36,440 nt of DNA from an uncultured Akkermansia sp. GTDB taxonomy: Bacteria; Verrucomicrobiota; Verrucomicrobiia; Verrucomicrobiales; Akkermansiaceae. The position numbers and the translations under genes are program-made. The notes beneath the pieces were generated by a model. That model saw only the letters and a program-made list of their open reading frames with translations, had not been told where the DNA came from and did not search any database. This document shows, piece by piece, positions 22,552 through 30,945 of the stretch (position 1 is the stretch's first letter; each line of letters opens with the position of its first letter). The stretch is from contig CANQSY010000009.1 of NCBI GenBank assembly GCA_947626635.1, positions 1 through 36,440 of the forward strand. The letters run 5' to 3'.

Positions 22552-25275
22552 ATGGACACGATACGCTCATTCAAAAAAGGCGATGGAAAAGAGGGAAAGC
22601 TGTACTCGCTGGAGGCACTGGCGGAGCAAGGTTATCCGGGAATACGGAGAATGCCGGTAAGCCTGCGCATCGTACTGGAAAGCGTACTGCGCAACTGCGA
22701 CGGCGTGCGCGTGCATGAGCAGGATGTGCGCAACCTCGCTTCATGGAATCCCAAGAAACCGAGTGACTTTGAAATTCCCTTCACCGTCTCTCGCATCATC
22801 CTGCAGGACCTCACCGGCGTACCGCTGCTCGTCGATTTGGCGGCGATGAGGGATGCGGTGAGGGAGCGCGGAGCGGATGCCGGTAAAATGGAGCCGCTTG
22901 TCCCGGTGGACCTCGTGGTCGACCACTCTGTGCAGGTGGACTGGGCGGGCTTCCCGGAGGCGTATGCAAAAAATTTGAAACGCGAGTTTGAGCGCAATGC
23001 CGAGCGCTATGAATTCCTCAAGTGGGGACAGCAGGCTTTCAGCTCCTTCAGCGTTGTCCCCCCATCCACAGGTATCGTCCACCAGGTCAATCTCGAACGC
23101 CTCGCCCGCGGCGTCATGCACCGGGACGACATCTTTTTCCCTGACTCCCTCGTCGGCACGGACTCCCACACCACCATGGTCAACGGTCTGGGGGTTGTAG
23201 CCTGGGGCGTGGGCGGGATTGAGGCGGAAGCAGGCATGCTGGGACAGCCGATCACCTTCCTCGCACCGCAGGTGACAGGGGTGCACCTCACGGGGAGACT
23301 GCGACCGGGGGTAACCGCGACGGATCTGGCGCTGCGGGTAACCCGAATGCTGCGTGAACACGGCGTGGTAGGAAAGTTTGTGGAGTTCTACGGGGAGGGT
23401 GCGGCGGCACTATCCTTGCCTGATCGCGCTACCGTGGCGAACATGGCTCCGGAATACGGCGCGACGATGGGCTTCTTCCCGGCGGATGAAACCTCGGCCG
23501 CTTACTTGCTGGCCACAGGACGGAGCGCCGAACACGTGGAAACCTACCGCTCATACTACCGCGCGCAGGGGATATTCGGCATGCCGATGCCGGGCGACAT
23601 CGATTACAGCGAGGAGCTGCAGCTGGACCTCTCTACCGTAGAACCCGCCGTCGCCGGACCCCGCAAGCCCCAAGAGCTGATCCCGCTAAGCCAACTGAAG
23701 GATAGCTTCCGCCGACGCATCTGCCGGGAAATCTACGGCAAGACCGCCCCCGCGCCGACGGTTCACGTCACCATGCATGGGGATGCAGGGAGACAGGACG
23801 CTCCCACAGAACACCGGGTAGAACTCACGGACGGCTCTATCCTCGTGGCGGCCATCACAAGCTGCACCAACACAAGCAACGAAAGTCTCATGCTCGCTGC
23901 AGGACTCCTTGCCAAGAAAGCCGCGCAACTCGGTCTGCATGTGCCGCCCCACGTCAAAACCAGCATGGCGCCCGGCTCCCGAGCGGCGTCGCGCTACTTC
24001 GACAACAACGGTCTCACCGCCGCGCTGGACGCTATCGGCTTCTCTATCGTCGGCTACGGCTGCACCACGTGCATCGGCAATTCCGGTCCTCTCCACGAGG
24101 CATTGGAGAAGGCCGTGGTGGAGAATGAACTGGTGTCCTGCTCCGTGCTGTCGGGCAATCGCAACTTTGAGGCGCGTATCCACCCGCACGTGAAAGCCAA
24201 TTTCCTGATGTCTCCCCCGCTGGTGGTAGCCTTTGCCCTCGCCGGAAGGGTGGATATTGACATGGAGCATGAGCCGCTGGCGAGGACAAAGGACGGGCAA
24301 GAGGTGTACCTGCGCGACTTATGGCCAAGCGAGGAGGAATTGGAAGCAGCGAGAGAGAACGCCTGCACGCCGGATGAATACAAGGCTTGCTATGCGGAGA
24401 GTGTGGAGGAATGGGGCAAGGTGAGCGCACCGAGCGGCGCGACGTTCACCTGGAACCCGAACTCCACCTACATCCATCGCCCCCCCTTCTTCGACACCTA
24501 CACCGGCGAAAAAATGGACCTGCATGACATCACAGGAGCGCGCGCCCTCGGCATCTTCGGCGACAGCGTCACCACCGACCACATCTCCCCCGCCGGCGCC
24601 ATCAAGCCGACCGGTCCCGCAGGTCTCTTCCTCGCCGAGCACGGCGTGGAGCGTAACAACTTCAACACCTACGGCTCCCGACGCGGTCATGACGAGGTCA
24701 TGGTGCGCGGCACCTTTGCCAACGTACGCATCAAAAACCGTATGGTGCCGGGATCTGAGGGCGGTTATACCCTCTACTTTGGGGAGGGGAAGGTCCGCGA
24801 GCCCGACATCGAGCTGCAAGGCGAACAAGGAGGGAGACCCACCTTCATCTACGACGCGGGCATGGCCTACAAGGCGCATGGCGTGCCCACCATCATCATC
24901 GGCGGCTGCGACTACGGGATGGGGTCAAGCCGCGATTGGGCGGCCAAGGGCACATCTCTGCTCGGCGTGCGGGCCGTCATCGTCAAGAGCTTTGAACGCA
25001 TCCACCGCTCCAACCTCATCGGCATGGGCGTGCTCCCCCTCGTCTTTGCCGACCCCGCGGATTACGACCGAATCAAAGAACTCAAGGACGCCACCTTCAG
25101 CATCTGCGGTCTCACGAATGACATTCAGCCGCGCGCGCGGGTTACCCTGGAAGTACATCCGACCGGAGCTTCCCCCTTCTCCCTTCCCCTCGTGCTGCGG
25201 TTGGACACACCCATCGAGATCGAATACTTCCGCGCGGGGGGCATTTTGCAATACGTGCTGCGACGCTACTGCTGA
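22552..25275 (+). CDS. acnA: Aconitate hydratase A (aconitase)
   Basis: A 907-aa cytoplasmic [4Fe-4S] enzyme that converts citrate to isocitrate in the TCA cycle. The cluster ligands are C438 in the ITSCTNTSN motif and C504/C507 in GYGCTTCIGNSG. Substrate-site and domain markers are GTDSHTTMVNGLGV, KTSMAPGSR, GDSVTTDHISPAG, NTYGSRRGHDEVM and GGCDYGMGSSRDWAAKG with KSFERIHRSNL. The domain order (1-2-3-linker-4) and length fit AcnA/IRP1 rather than AcnB. No frameshift was seen. The start is ATG 22552, about 13 nt behind the predicted transcription start and without a Shine-Dalgarno. The gene is monocistronic. The strand composition of codons alternates between G-ending and C-ending stretches along the gene. 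Confidence 0.97.
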   Translation: MDTIRSFKKGDGKEGKLYSLEALAEQGYPGIRRMPVSLRIVLESVLRNCDGVRVHEQDVRNLASWNPKKPSDFEIPFTVSRIILQDLTGVPLLVDLAAMRDAVRERGADAGKMEPLVPVDLVVDHSVQVDWAGFPEAYAKNLKREFERNAERYEFLKWGQQAFSSFSVVPPSTGIVHQVNLERLARGVMHRDDIFFPDSLVGTDSHTTMVNGLGVVAWGVGGIEAEAGMLGQPITFLAPQVTGVHLTGRLRPGVTATDLALRVTRMLREHGVVGKFVEFYGEGAAALSLPDRATVANMAPEYGATMGFFPADETSAAYLLATGRSAEHVETYRSYYRAQGIFGMPMPGDIDYSEELQLDLSTVEPAVAGPRKPQELIPLSQLKDSFRRRICREIYGKTAPAPTVHVTMHGDAGRQDAPTEHRVELTDGSILVAAITSCTNTSNESLMLAAGLLAKKAAQLGLHVPPHVKTSMAPGSRAASRYFDNNGLTAALDAIGFSIVGYGCTTCIGNSGPLHEALEKAVVENELVSCSVLSGNRNFEARIHPHVKANFLMSPPLVVAFALAGRVDIDMEHEPLARTKDGQEVYLRDLWPSEEELEAARENACTPDEYKACYAESVEEWGKVSAPSGATFTWNPNSTYIHRPPFFDTYTGEKMDLHDITGARALGIFGDSVTTDHISPAGAIKPTGPAGLFLAEHGVERNNFNTYGSRRGHDEVMVRGTFANVRIKNRMVPGSEGGYTLYFGEGKVREPDIELQGEQGGRPTFIYDAGMAYKAHGVPTIIIGGCDYGMGSSRDWAAKGTSLLGVRAVIVKSFERIHRSNLIGMGVLPLVFADPADYDRIKELKDATFSICGLTNDIQPRARVTLEVHPTGASPFSLPLVLRLDTPIEIEYFRAGGILQYVLRRYC

Positions 25276-25286
25276 TGAGGGGCGGG

Positions 25287-25307
25287 GGCGCCTATCGGCG
25301 CCTATTT
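25287..25307 (+). terminator. Possible acnA terminator hairpin
   Basis: GGCGCC (25287-25292), loop TATC, GGCGCC (25297-25302), then TATTT, 12 nt after the acnA stop. The U tract is short. The same hairpin is part of heptamer/hairpin element copy 7, so terminator activity would be a by-product or a function of the element. Confidence 0.45.
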
Positions 25308-25320
25308 ACGATTGACGATT
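25287..25320 (-). repeat. Heptamer/hairpin element copy 7 (minus orientation)
   Basis: On the minus strand it reads AATCGTCAATCGTAAATA (25320-25303), followed by GGCGCC, GATA, GGCGCC. There are two heptamers (TCGTCAA, TCGTAAA). No GC hairpin is visible on the far side. Confidence 0.75.
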
Positions 25321-25399
25321 GGGGAAAATCGCCAGTGGTCTGACATCTTGACTCACCGCCTTGGGCCGGTGAAATTTTTACTGGTGTACGTGTGGAAAC

Positions 25400-27256
25400 T
25401 CAGAAGAGTTTGGAGACTTTTTTCACCTCGCGGCCCTCGAGGTAGTGCACATTGCGGCTCACGCCCGAGCCAAAGGGAGCGCCGAGCCGGACGTCCGGCT
25501 CGCTCTTGAGCAGGCGCCCGAAGTGACGCCGCCAAAAATAGAGAGCCACGAACAGCAGCACAGGCACAAGGAGCAGACAGAGACCCCACAGCACGTGTCG
25601 CATGTAGGGATTCTCCATGAGCATGAGCAGCTCATCCTTGTACGTCACTTCCTCAGCGGATTCGTCTTCGCGCATTTCCACGGGAATGAGCGGAACTTGC
25701 AGGGACGTACGTTGCTCCTGGGGAGGGAGAGAAGCAGTGGCGGGTTGAAGGGAATCGTGCAAAGAGCCGGCGGCGGCGAGAAGTCCTGAAACTCCGCTTC
25801 CATGAGTTCGCGCAGCGAGGAGAGCTTTCTCCTGCCAGGCATGACGGTCGCCATCCTTGAGATCAATTTCATGGTAGCCCACCTCGAGTCGAGGAATATC
25901 ACCAAGACCGTAGAGGAGAAGCACAGCGTACTCTCCCGGCGCCGCGAGGCTGCGCACGAGGGTGCCGACTGATATCTCCATCGGTATTTCCTGCGCCGAT
26001 TTGAAAAGAGCTATGTAGAGAGTGTACGGCGCATGCGCATTGAACGCCTTGAGCGCATACTCCACATCGGCGCGCTCAACAGAACTTAACAAACCTTGGG
26101 GATCCACAAGACAGGACGACGTCGGCTGAGCATACACGCCGTAGTAGCGTCTGGGAATGCGCGTCTCGCCCGCGCGGAGTTTACCCGATGTCGCCGCTTC
26201 AGTGGGCGGATGCTTCGGAGCGCCGGGATCGACAAGCAGGCTGTAACACCCCTGCAATTCACCGGAAAGCAGATGCCGATACTCGGTCTCGTCCCACTGC
26301 GGTCGTCGCGTTCCCGTTGCCGCGCGGTGGGTCTGGGGCGCGGGTGGCACCGCCTTCTGTTCAGGCGGTGACTGGGGAGCCGGAGGAGAGGGAGGGACCG
26401 AGGGACGTTCTTCGACCTCCTCGGCCGGCGCATCATCTTCCAGCGAGGGGAGAGAAACCGGCGCACCCTGGACGATAGACCCGCACAACGCAGCGGCAAT
26501 AGCCAAGGTTTCCCCGTGCATCAGCAGGCTTTTACGCATGCGACGATTCAATCGGTGCGACCGGACAGCAATCTGCGCGGTAACAGCTTTCATGACGCGT
26601 CGCAACCCGACTGCCATGGCTCGCTCTCGGAAGTAGAGGCGAGCGCCGATGATACAGCTGTTGATACTGTCCGGATTGATGTAGGGATCCAGCATGTAGC
26701 CCCATGAGAAGCAGGCCAGCTCGAGCTGCACATCCAGCACGAGTATCAGCATCCATTCCTTCCGTACCGGCGGCGGGTACGGATGCACGAGGTCACGCAG
26801 TCCCCGACGGGCCCGCTCCCACCAGGCGCCCAGGAAAGAACTCGGCTCCGGGGGCATTTTCTCTCCGCGGCGTCCCATCACGAGCTCCGCTTCCTCGATG
26901 GCGCGCACTTGCTCGCGGCGACCGAAAGAAGGATGGTGAATATGGGCATGATTCAACACCCAATGGGCATGCGCACGGAAGTCCTTTGCCTGTCCGTGCG
27001 AGGTAATGTAGATACCGAGGGCAACGGGAGATATATTGCGTTCAAGGTCTTCCAGGAGGCGGATAAGTTCCATTCGTTCGCTGTGCATCAGAGCTCCCGC
27101 TTCATCCACCACCCTCGTGAACTCTATATCTCCTTCACCAAATAGAAGCTCCGCCCTCTTCAAACTGTAGCCGCACACCGGGCACTGCTGTTCAGCGCCC
27201 GCGTGAATCGTAGAATGACAACTGGGACATACCGGCACGCCTCTTATATAGCCCAT
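25400..27256 (-). CDS. Zinc-ribbon membrane protein with two TPM domains
   Basis: A 618-aa protein. An N-terminal zinc ribbon has C10-P-x-C13 and C25-P-x-C28. A first TPM-like domain (about 45-230) is recognisable by RVVDEAGALMHSE and a late FRERAMAVGLRRVMKAV helix. A hydrophobic stretch follows (about 245-265, LAIAAALCGSIVQG), then a Pro-rich linker and a second TPM domain (about 380-505; CLVDPQGLLSSVERADVEYAL, then SGVSGLLAA). One more membrane helix (about 560-585, VLWGLCLLLVPVLLFVALYF) and a basic tail end the protein. TPM domains occur in photosystem II repair protein TLP18.3 and in many bacterial envelope proteins, and their chemistry is unsettled. The two-TPM plus zinc-ribbon order is uncommon as far as I know. 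The start is ATG 27256. The gene is divergent from dxr. Function unknown, probably envelope maintenance. Confidence 0.7.
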   Translation of the reverse strand: MGYIRGVPVCPSCHSTIHAGAEQQCPVCGYSLKRAELLFGEGDIEFTRVVDEAGALMHSERMELIRLLEDLERNISPVALGIYITSHGQAKDFRAHAHWVLNHAHIHHPSFGRREQVRAIEEAELVMGRRGEKMPPEPSSFLGAWWERARRGLRDLVHPYPPPVRKEWMLILVLDVQLELACFSWGYMLDPYINPDSINSCIIGARLYFRERAMAVGLRRVMKAVTAQIAVRSHRLNRRMRKSLLMHGETLAIAAALCGSIVQGAPVSLPSLEDDAPAEEVEERPSVPPSPPAPQSPPEQKAVPPAPQTHRAATGTRRPQWDETEYRHLLSGELQGCYSLLVDPGAPKHPPTEAATSGKLRAGETRIPRRYYGVYAQPTSSCLVDPQGLLSSVERADVEYALKAFNAHAPYTLYIALFKSAQEIPMEISVGTLVRSLAAPGEYAVLLLYGLGDIPRLEVGYHEIDLKDGDRHAWQEKALLAARTHGSGVSGLLAAAGSLHDSLQPATASLPPQEQRTSLQVPLIPVEMREDESAEEVTYKDELLMLMENPYMRHVLWGLCLLLVPVLLFVALYFWRRHFGRLLKSEPDVRLGAPFGSGVSRNVHYLEGREVKKVSKLF

Positions 27257-27315
27257 TTTTCCCCGTAGCGCAAGGCAAATGATTGCTCATGTCCACTGAT
27301 ATGAGCGTTGGTAGG

Positions 27316-27352
27316 CATCAATAATGATGTCGACAAACAGTCATCATGATGA
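27316..27352. promoter_or_regulatory. Two palindromes upstream of the TPM gene
   Basis: CATCAATAATGATG (27316-27329, CATCA/TGATG arms) and the perfect 12-bp palindrome TCATCATGATGA (27341-27352) share the CATCA/TGATG core. They lie 60-96 bp upstream of the divergent TPM gene. They could be tandem operator sites. I could not place a convincing promoter for that gene. Confidence 0.4.
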
Positions 27353-27398
27353 TAGTTTTCAAGACCTTACCTGTATACGTTGATGATTCAAAAAAATA

Positions 27399-27481
27399 GC
27401 GCAACGCGCACATTATCAATAAATCGTAATTCGTTCGTCATAAATCGTCAATAGGCAAACGTATGGGGAAATGCGTTTGCC
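27399..27481 (+). repeat. Heptamer/hairpin element copy 8
   Basis: The 5' hairpin GCGC, loop AAC, GCGC (27399-27409) is followed by ACATTATCAATAAA. Four heptamer-phase units (TCGTAAT, TCGTTCG, TCATAAA, TCGTCAA; 27424-27451), TA, and hairpin GGCAAACG (27454-27461) with CGTTTGCC (27474-27481) follow. It lies between two divergent genes, so it is not simply a gene-end terminator. Confidence 0.8.
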
Positions 27482-27502
27482 CCGGTTGACACGCAGAGAA
27501 TC

Positions 27503-27531
27503 TTGCAGATAGCGTTTCTTTGTGCTACTAT
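27503..27531 (+). promoter_or_regulatory. Predicted dxr promoter
   Basis: TTGCAG (27503-27508), 17 bp, then extended -10 TGC-TACTAT (27523-27531). The predicted start is at about 27538, only a few nt before the ATG at 27541. An alternative -35 TTGACA at 27486-27491 has only a poor -10 partner (ATAGCG). Confidence 0.45.
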
Positions 27532-27540
27532 GGTGCGCGT

Positions 27541-28710
27541 ATGAGTACACGCCGACGGGTTGTTATCCTGGGATCCACCGGAAGCATCGGAACAAGCGCG
27601 CTTAAGGTCGCGCGCAAACTGTCCGACCGCATGGAGGTCGTCGCCCTTGCCGCACGCACAAGAGTCGATCAACTCGCTGAGCAGGCGCGTGAATTCGGCG
27701 TGCGCCACGTCTGCATCGCAGACCCTTCCCGCAGTGGGGAACTCGTGGACCTCCTCCCTCCGGGGGTACGGGTCCACGTAGGAGACGAAGGGCTCTGCGA
27801 ATTAGCGGCACTGGAGGAGGCCGACATGGTGCTTCTCTCCATCATCGGGACGGGGGGATTGCGGCCTGCGCTGTGTGCCATTGAGCATGGGAAGGACCTG
27901 GCGATAGCGAGCAAGGAGGTGCTGGTGATGGCGGGAGAGCTGGTAATGGCGCGTGCGCGAGAGGCCGGGGTGAAAGTGTTGCCTGTGGACAGTGAACACA
28001 ACGCCATTTTTCAATGTCTGCACGCCAATCCCGGCGGAGCGGCTGAAGTGAATCGTCTCATTCTGACCGCCAGCGGCGGACCCTTCCTGCGCACGCCTCG
28101 CGAGCAGCTGCGCGACGTCACCCTCGAACAAGCCTTGCGCCACCCCACGTGGAAAATGGGGAGAAAAATCACCATCGACTGCGCCACGCTCTTCAACAAG
28201 GGGCTTGAAATGATTGAGGCGCGACACCTTTTCGACGTCCCCATCGAGAGGGTCGAGGTTCTGGTCCACCCGCAAAGCATCGTGCATTCGCTCGTGGAAT
28301 TTAAAGACGGCTCCCTGCTGGCGCAGCTGAGCTGCAGCGACATGTGCTTTCCGATCCAGTACGCCGTCACCTTCCCGCAACGCGTTGACGGTCACCTCAA
28401 GCAACTGCGACTTGAAGACCTCTGCGACCTGCACTTTGAACGACCCCGTTTTGAGGACTTTCCCGCACTGAACCTCGCTCGCCGCGCCGCGCAGCTCGGC
28501 GGCACAATGCCCGCTATCTTCAATGCCGCCAACGAGGAAGCCGTACTCGCCTTTGTGGAGGGACGAATCTCTTTTCCCGGTATCTGGGAAACCGTGCAAA
28601 AGGTGTACGAGCAGATCACACCGCATCCGGACGCGATGAATCTTGAAACCATCCTGGCAGATGATGCCGCAGCGAGGGATGTGGCGCGTCATATCCTGGC
28701 GCATGACTGA
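27541..28710 (+). CDS. dxr: 1-deoxy-D-xylulose 5-phosphate reductoisomerase
   Basis: A 389-aa cytoplasmic enzyme that converts DXP to MEP with NADPH, the first committed step of the MEP isoprenoid pathway. Visible motifs are the NADPH-binding GSTGSIGTSAL (residues 9-19), ASKEVLVMAGE, the metal and substrate site PVDSEHNAIFQ, the ASGGPF loop, and HPTWKMGRKITIDCATLFNKGLE (residues His to Glu, about 201-222), then HPQSIVHSLVEF. Length and domain order are those of the family. The frame extends to 27520, but ATG 27541 gives the standard N-terminus (MSTRRRVVILG). It is convergent with the RNase R-like gene, with 42 bp between stops that contain a small GCCC/GGGC hairpin (28738-28749). No rseP or cdsA homologue follows, unlike many genomes. 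Confidence 0.97.
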   Translation: MSTRRRVVILGSTGSIGTSALKVARKLSDRMEVVALAARTRVDQLAEQAREFGVRHVCIADPSRSGELVDLLPPGVRVHVGDEGLCELAALEEADMVLLSIIGTGGLRPALCAIEHGKDLAIASKEVLVMAGELVMARAREAGVKVLPVDSEHNAIFQCLHANPGGAAEVNRLILTASGGPFLRTPREQLRDVTLEQALRHPTWKMGRKITIDCATLFNKGLEMIEARHLFDVPIERVEVLVHPQSIVHSLVEFKDGSLLAQLSCSDMCFPIQYAVTFPQRVDGHLKQLRLEDLCDLHFERPRFEDFPALNLARRAAQLGGTMPAIFNAANEEAVLAFVEGRISFPGIWETVQKVYEQITPHPDAMNLETILADDAAARDVARHILAHD

Positions 28711-28752
28711 ATCGCAAATGCCGCCTCACGAGCTTTCGCCCCTGCGGGCCGG

Positions 28753-30945
28753 CTAATCGGTCATACAGCCGTCAACCGGTTTGAAGCAAACATCCCGGTT
28801 TTCCCACTCCACGGCGACAGGTACCACGTCGAGATGCGTACCGATGGGCGGCATGAGTCTCCTGCCGCGCCGCGAGTAGGGGCTCACCCTGCTCCCCTGC
28901 GTGAACGAGGAGGCCGGTATGTAGCCCCGCAGCAGCAGCTCCGGCACATCCACAGCCGCACCATGCGTCCACACACCGCAAACAACGGCATGCCAACGCA
29001 CGGGAGAGTCTGACGCCGATTGCAGCTCCAGGTAGCGGAGCAGACCCAAACGCACAGCCTCGTTTTCCGCCGCGGCTGAGGTGCGCTCCGTCTCGGACAG
29101 ATGCTGCGCGGTATGCGCCAGAGTGCCCGGCGGTATCATTCTCTTACGCTCTTCTTTCGGGTAAAGTCCGGCGCAAAGCACCCGGTGCACCGCGAGATCC
29201 GCGTAACGACGGATGGGGCTTGTGAAATGACAGTAGTCCGCCTTGGCCAGACCGAAGTGACCGAGCGGACGTGTGTCGTAGCGCGCGCGCATCATGGAGC
29301 GCAGCAACGCGAGTTGGAGGCTTTCTCTGTCCGGGTGCCCGCGCAGCGCTTGCAGAGCCTTTGTCACTTCACCGCGAGAAGGGATGGGCGAGGCGCTGAT
29401 CCCGTAGTCGCGCAAGGTGGATGCGAAGTCGCGCCACTTGTCCTCAGGCGGCTCCTCATGCACGCGGTAGATGGCGGGCAAAGAGTGCGAGCGCAGGAAA
29501 AGAGCCACCTGTTCGTTGGCGAGCAGCATGAATTCCTCGACCAAGCTGTGGGCCTCGTCGCTCACCTTCTTCTGCACCTCAATGGGGCGACCCTCCTCAT
29601 CCATCAAAATGTGCAACTCCGGCACCTCAATATCCAGAGAGCCCTCCGAAAAACGCTGTCGGCGCAGAATCTTTGCAAGCCCGGCTGCCTCCAGAAGCAT
29701 GGCATCCACCTCCTCATCACCCACACTTTCACCGGCCGTGATCAACCGCTGCACAGAGGGGTACGCGAGACGCCGTTTGGAGCAAATGACGGCACGTCGC
29801 AGCTGCGCATCCTGCACCTTGCCGCGCTCATCCAGCTGCATCAGGCAAAGCACCGTAAGCCGGAGTTTCCCCTGCGCAAGGCTGCATAACTCCTCACTCA
29901 ACGCAGGAGGCAGCATGGGAAGCACACGTCCCGGCAAATAGGTTGAATTCCCCCGACGCAGAGCTTCCCGGTCCGTCGCACTTCCGGGACGCACATAATG
30001 GCTCACGTCCGCTATGTGCACGGCAAGCTCCCAACCACCCTCCTCCCGACGCCGCAGGCTGATGGCATCATCGTAATCGCGAGCATCTTCAGGGTCGATG
30101 GTGACGACGCACCTACGCGACCAGTCGTCCCGTCCGACGACCTCCGAGGGGAGCACTTGTTCAGGCAGGTCCTGCACCTCCTGCAACACCTCGGAGGGAA
30201 AAGCATCGTGCAGAGAGTAGCGACGAATCACGGTCTGCTCATCGACGGACGCTTCCCCGGGCCAACCGAGAACCTCTGTCACCCTTCCGCGTGCCGGCGT
30301 GTTCCACGTTCCGTAGTTTTCGGGCTCCACACAGACCAGCATGCCCGGACTCGTGCCCTCGGGCGGCGCAGCATGGAGGCAGGTGAGACGCGGCGCACTT
30401 CGTCCATCACCGTACACAACGTGCTCCTTGCGCTCCTTGCCGTAGATGCCGATCCAGCTCTTGTGCCTACGTTCCAGAATATCCTCCACGTGCGCTGTCA
30501 GACACCGTGGCTCCCGCTCTCTACGTGCCCCCCTGCCCCCGGAGCGACCTCTTCCTCGCAGAGGACGACGTATCAGGCTCACGCGCACACGGTCGCCGTC
30601 CAGACACCCCATGCAGCGCCGGCGATCGATGCGTATGTCCCATCTGTCCCCTTCGGAGAGACCCGGAGTTACGAGGTCCGGGACGAAAAATAACTGGCGG
30701 TGTCGGACGCGTACCGTTCCGACAGGCGAGGGAGAAGCACCCGCCGGGAGCAGACCTCCATCGACGGAGCGGACGAAGGCACCGCTTTGAAGTCCGCGTC
30801 GGATGAGAGTGCGCAGCTCTGTTCGTTGCTTGTCGGGCACGTCAAGATACCGAGCCAACGCCTCATCATTCATCGGCACATACCCCGGCGAACTCAGCAG
30901 TTGCCGCAGTCTCGCTTCCCAGATGCTACCCGCAGTCTCGCGCAT
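28753..30945 (-). CDS. rnr: RNase R / RNase II family 3'-5' exoribonuclease
   Basis: A 730-aa cytoplasmic exoribonuclease. A winged-helix-like N-terminus (about 5-60) and cold-shock-type RNA-binding region, interrupted by a short Arg/Gly-rich insert RRPLRGRGRSGGRGARRERE, precede the RNB catalytic domain. The catalytic metal-binding motif DPEDARDYDDAIS (about 282-294) carries all the expected aspartates. The downstream HFTSPIRRYADLAVHR motif is also intact. A short S1-like C-terminus (about 650-730) closes the protein, without the Lys-rich tail of E. coli RNase R. Such enzymes degrade structured RNAs and rRNA in quality control. The ATG shares its A with the TGA of the upstream lipoprotein gene (TGATG), so translation is coupled. 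The frame extends upstream, but the coupled ATG at 30945 is the natural start. Confidence 0.92.
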   Translation of the reverse strand: MRETAGSIWEARLRQLLSSPGYVPMNDEALARYLDVPDKQRTELRTLIRRGLQSGAFVRSVDGGLLPAGASPSPVGTVRVRHRQLFFVPDLVTPGLSEGDRWDIRIDRRRCMGCLDGDRVRVSLIRRPLRGRGRSGGRGARREREPRCLTAHVEDILERRHKSWIGIYGKERKEHVVYGDGRSAPRLTCLHAAPPEGTSPGMLVCVEPENYGTWNTPARGRVTEVLGWPGEASVDEQTVIRRYSLHDAFPSEVLQEVQDLPEQVLPSEVVGRDDWSRRCVVTIDPEDARDYDDAISLRRREEGGWELAVHIADVSHYVRPGSATDREALRRGNSTYLPGRVLPMLPPALSEELCSLAQGKLRLTVLCLMQLDERGKVQDAQLRRAVICSKRRLAYPSVQRLITAGESVGDEEVDAMLLEAAGLAKILRRQRFSEGSLDIEVPELHILMDEEGRPIEVQKKVSDEAHSLVEEFMLLANEQVALFLRSHSLPAIYRVHEEPPEDKWRDFASTLRDYGISASPIPSRGEVTKALQALRGHPDRESLQLALLRSMMRARYDTRPLGHFGLAKADYCHFTSPIRRYADLAVHRVLCAGLYPKEERKRMIPPGTLAHTAQHLSETERTSAAAENEAVRLGLLRYLELQSASDSPVRWHAVVCGVWTHGAAVDVPELLLRGYIPASSFTQGSRVSPYSRRGRRLMPPIGTHLDVVPVAVEWENRDVCFKPVDGCMTD

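Noticed and set aside
28711..28752. Bidirectional terminator between dxr and the RNase R gene
   Set aside because: There is only a 4-bp GCCC/GGGC stem and no T tract on either strand.
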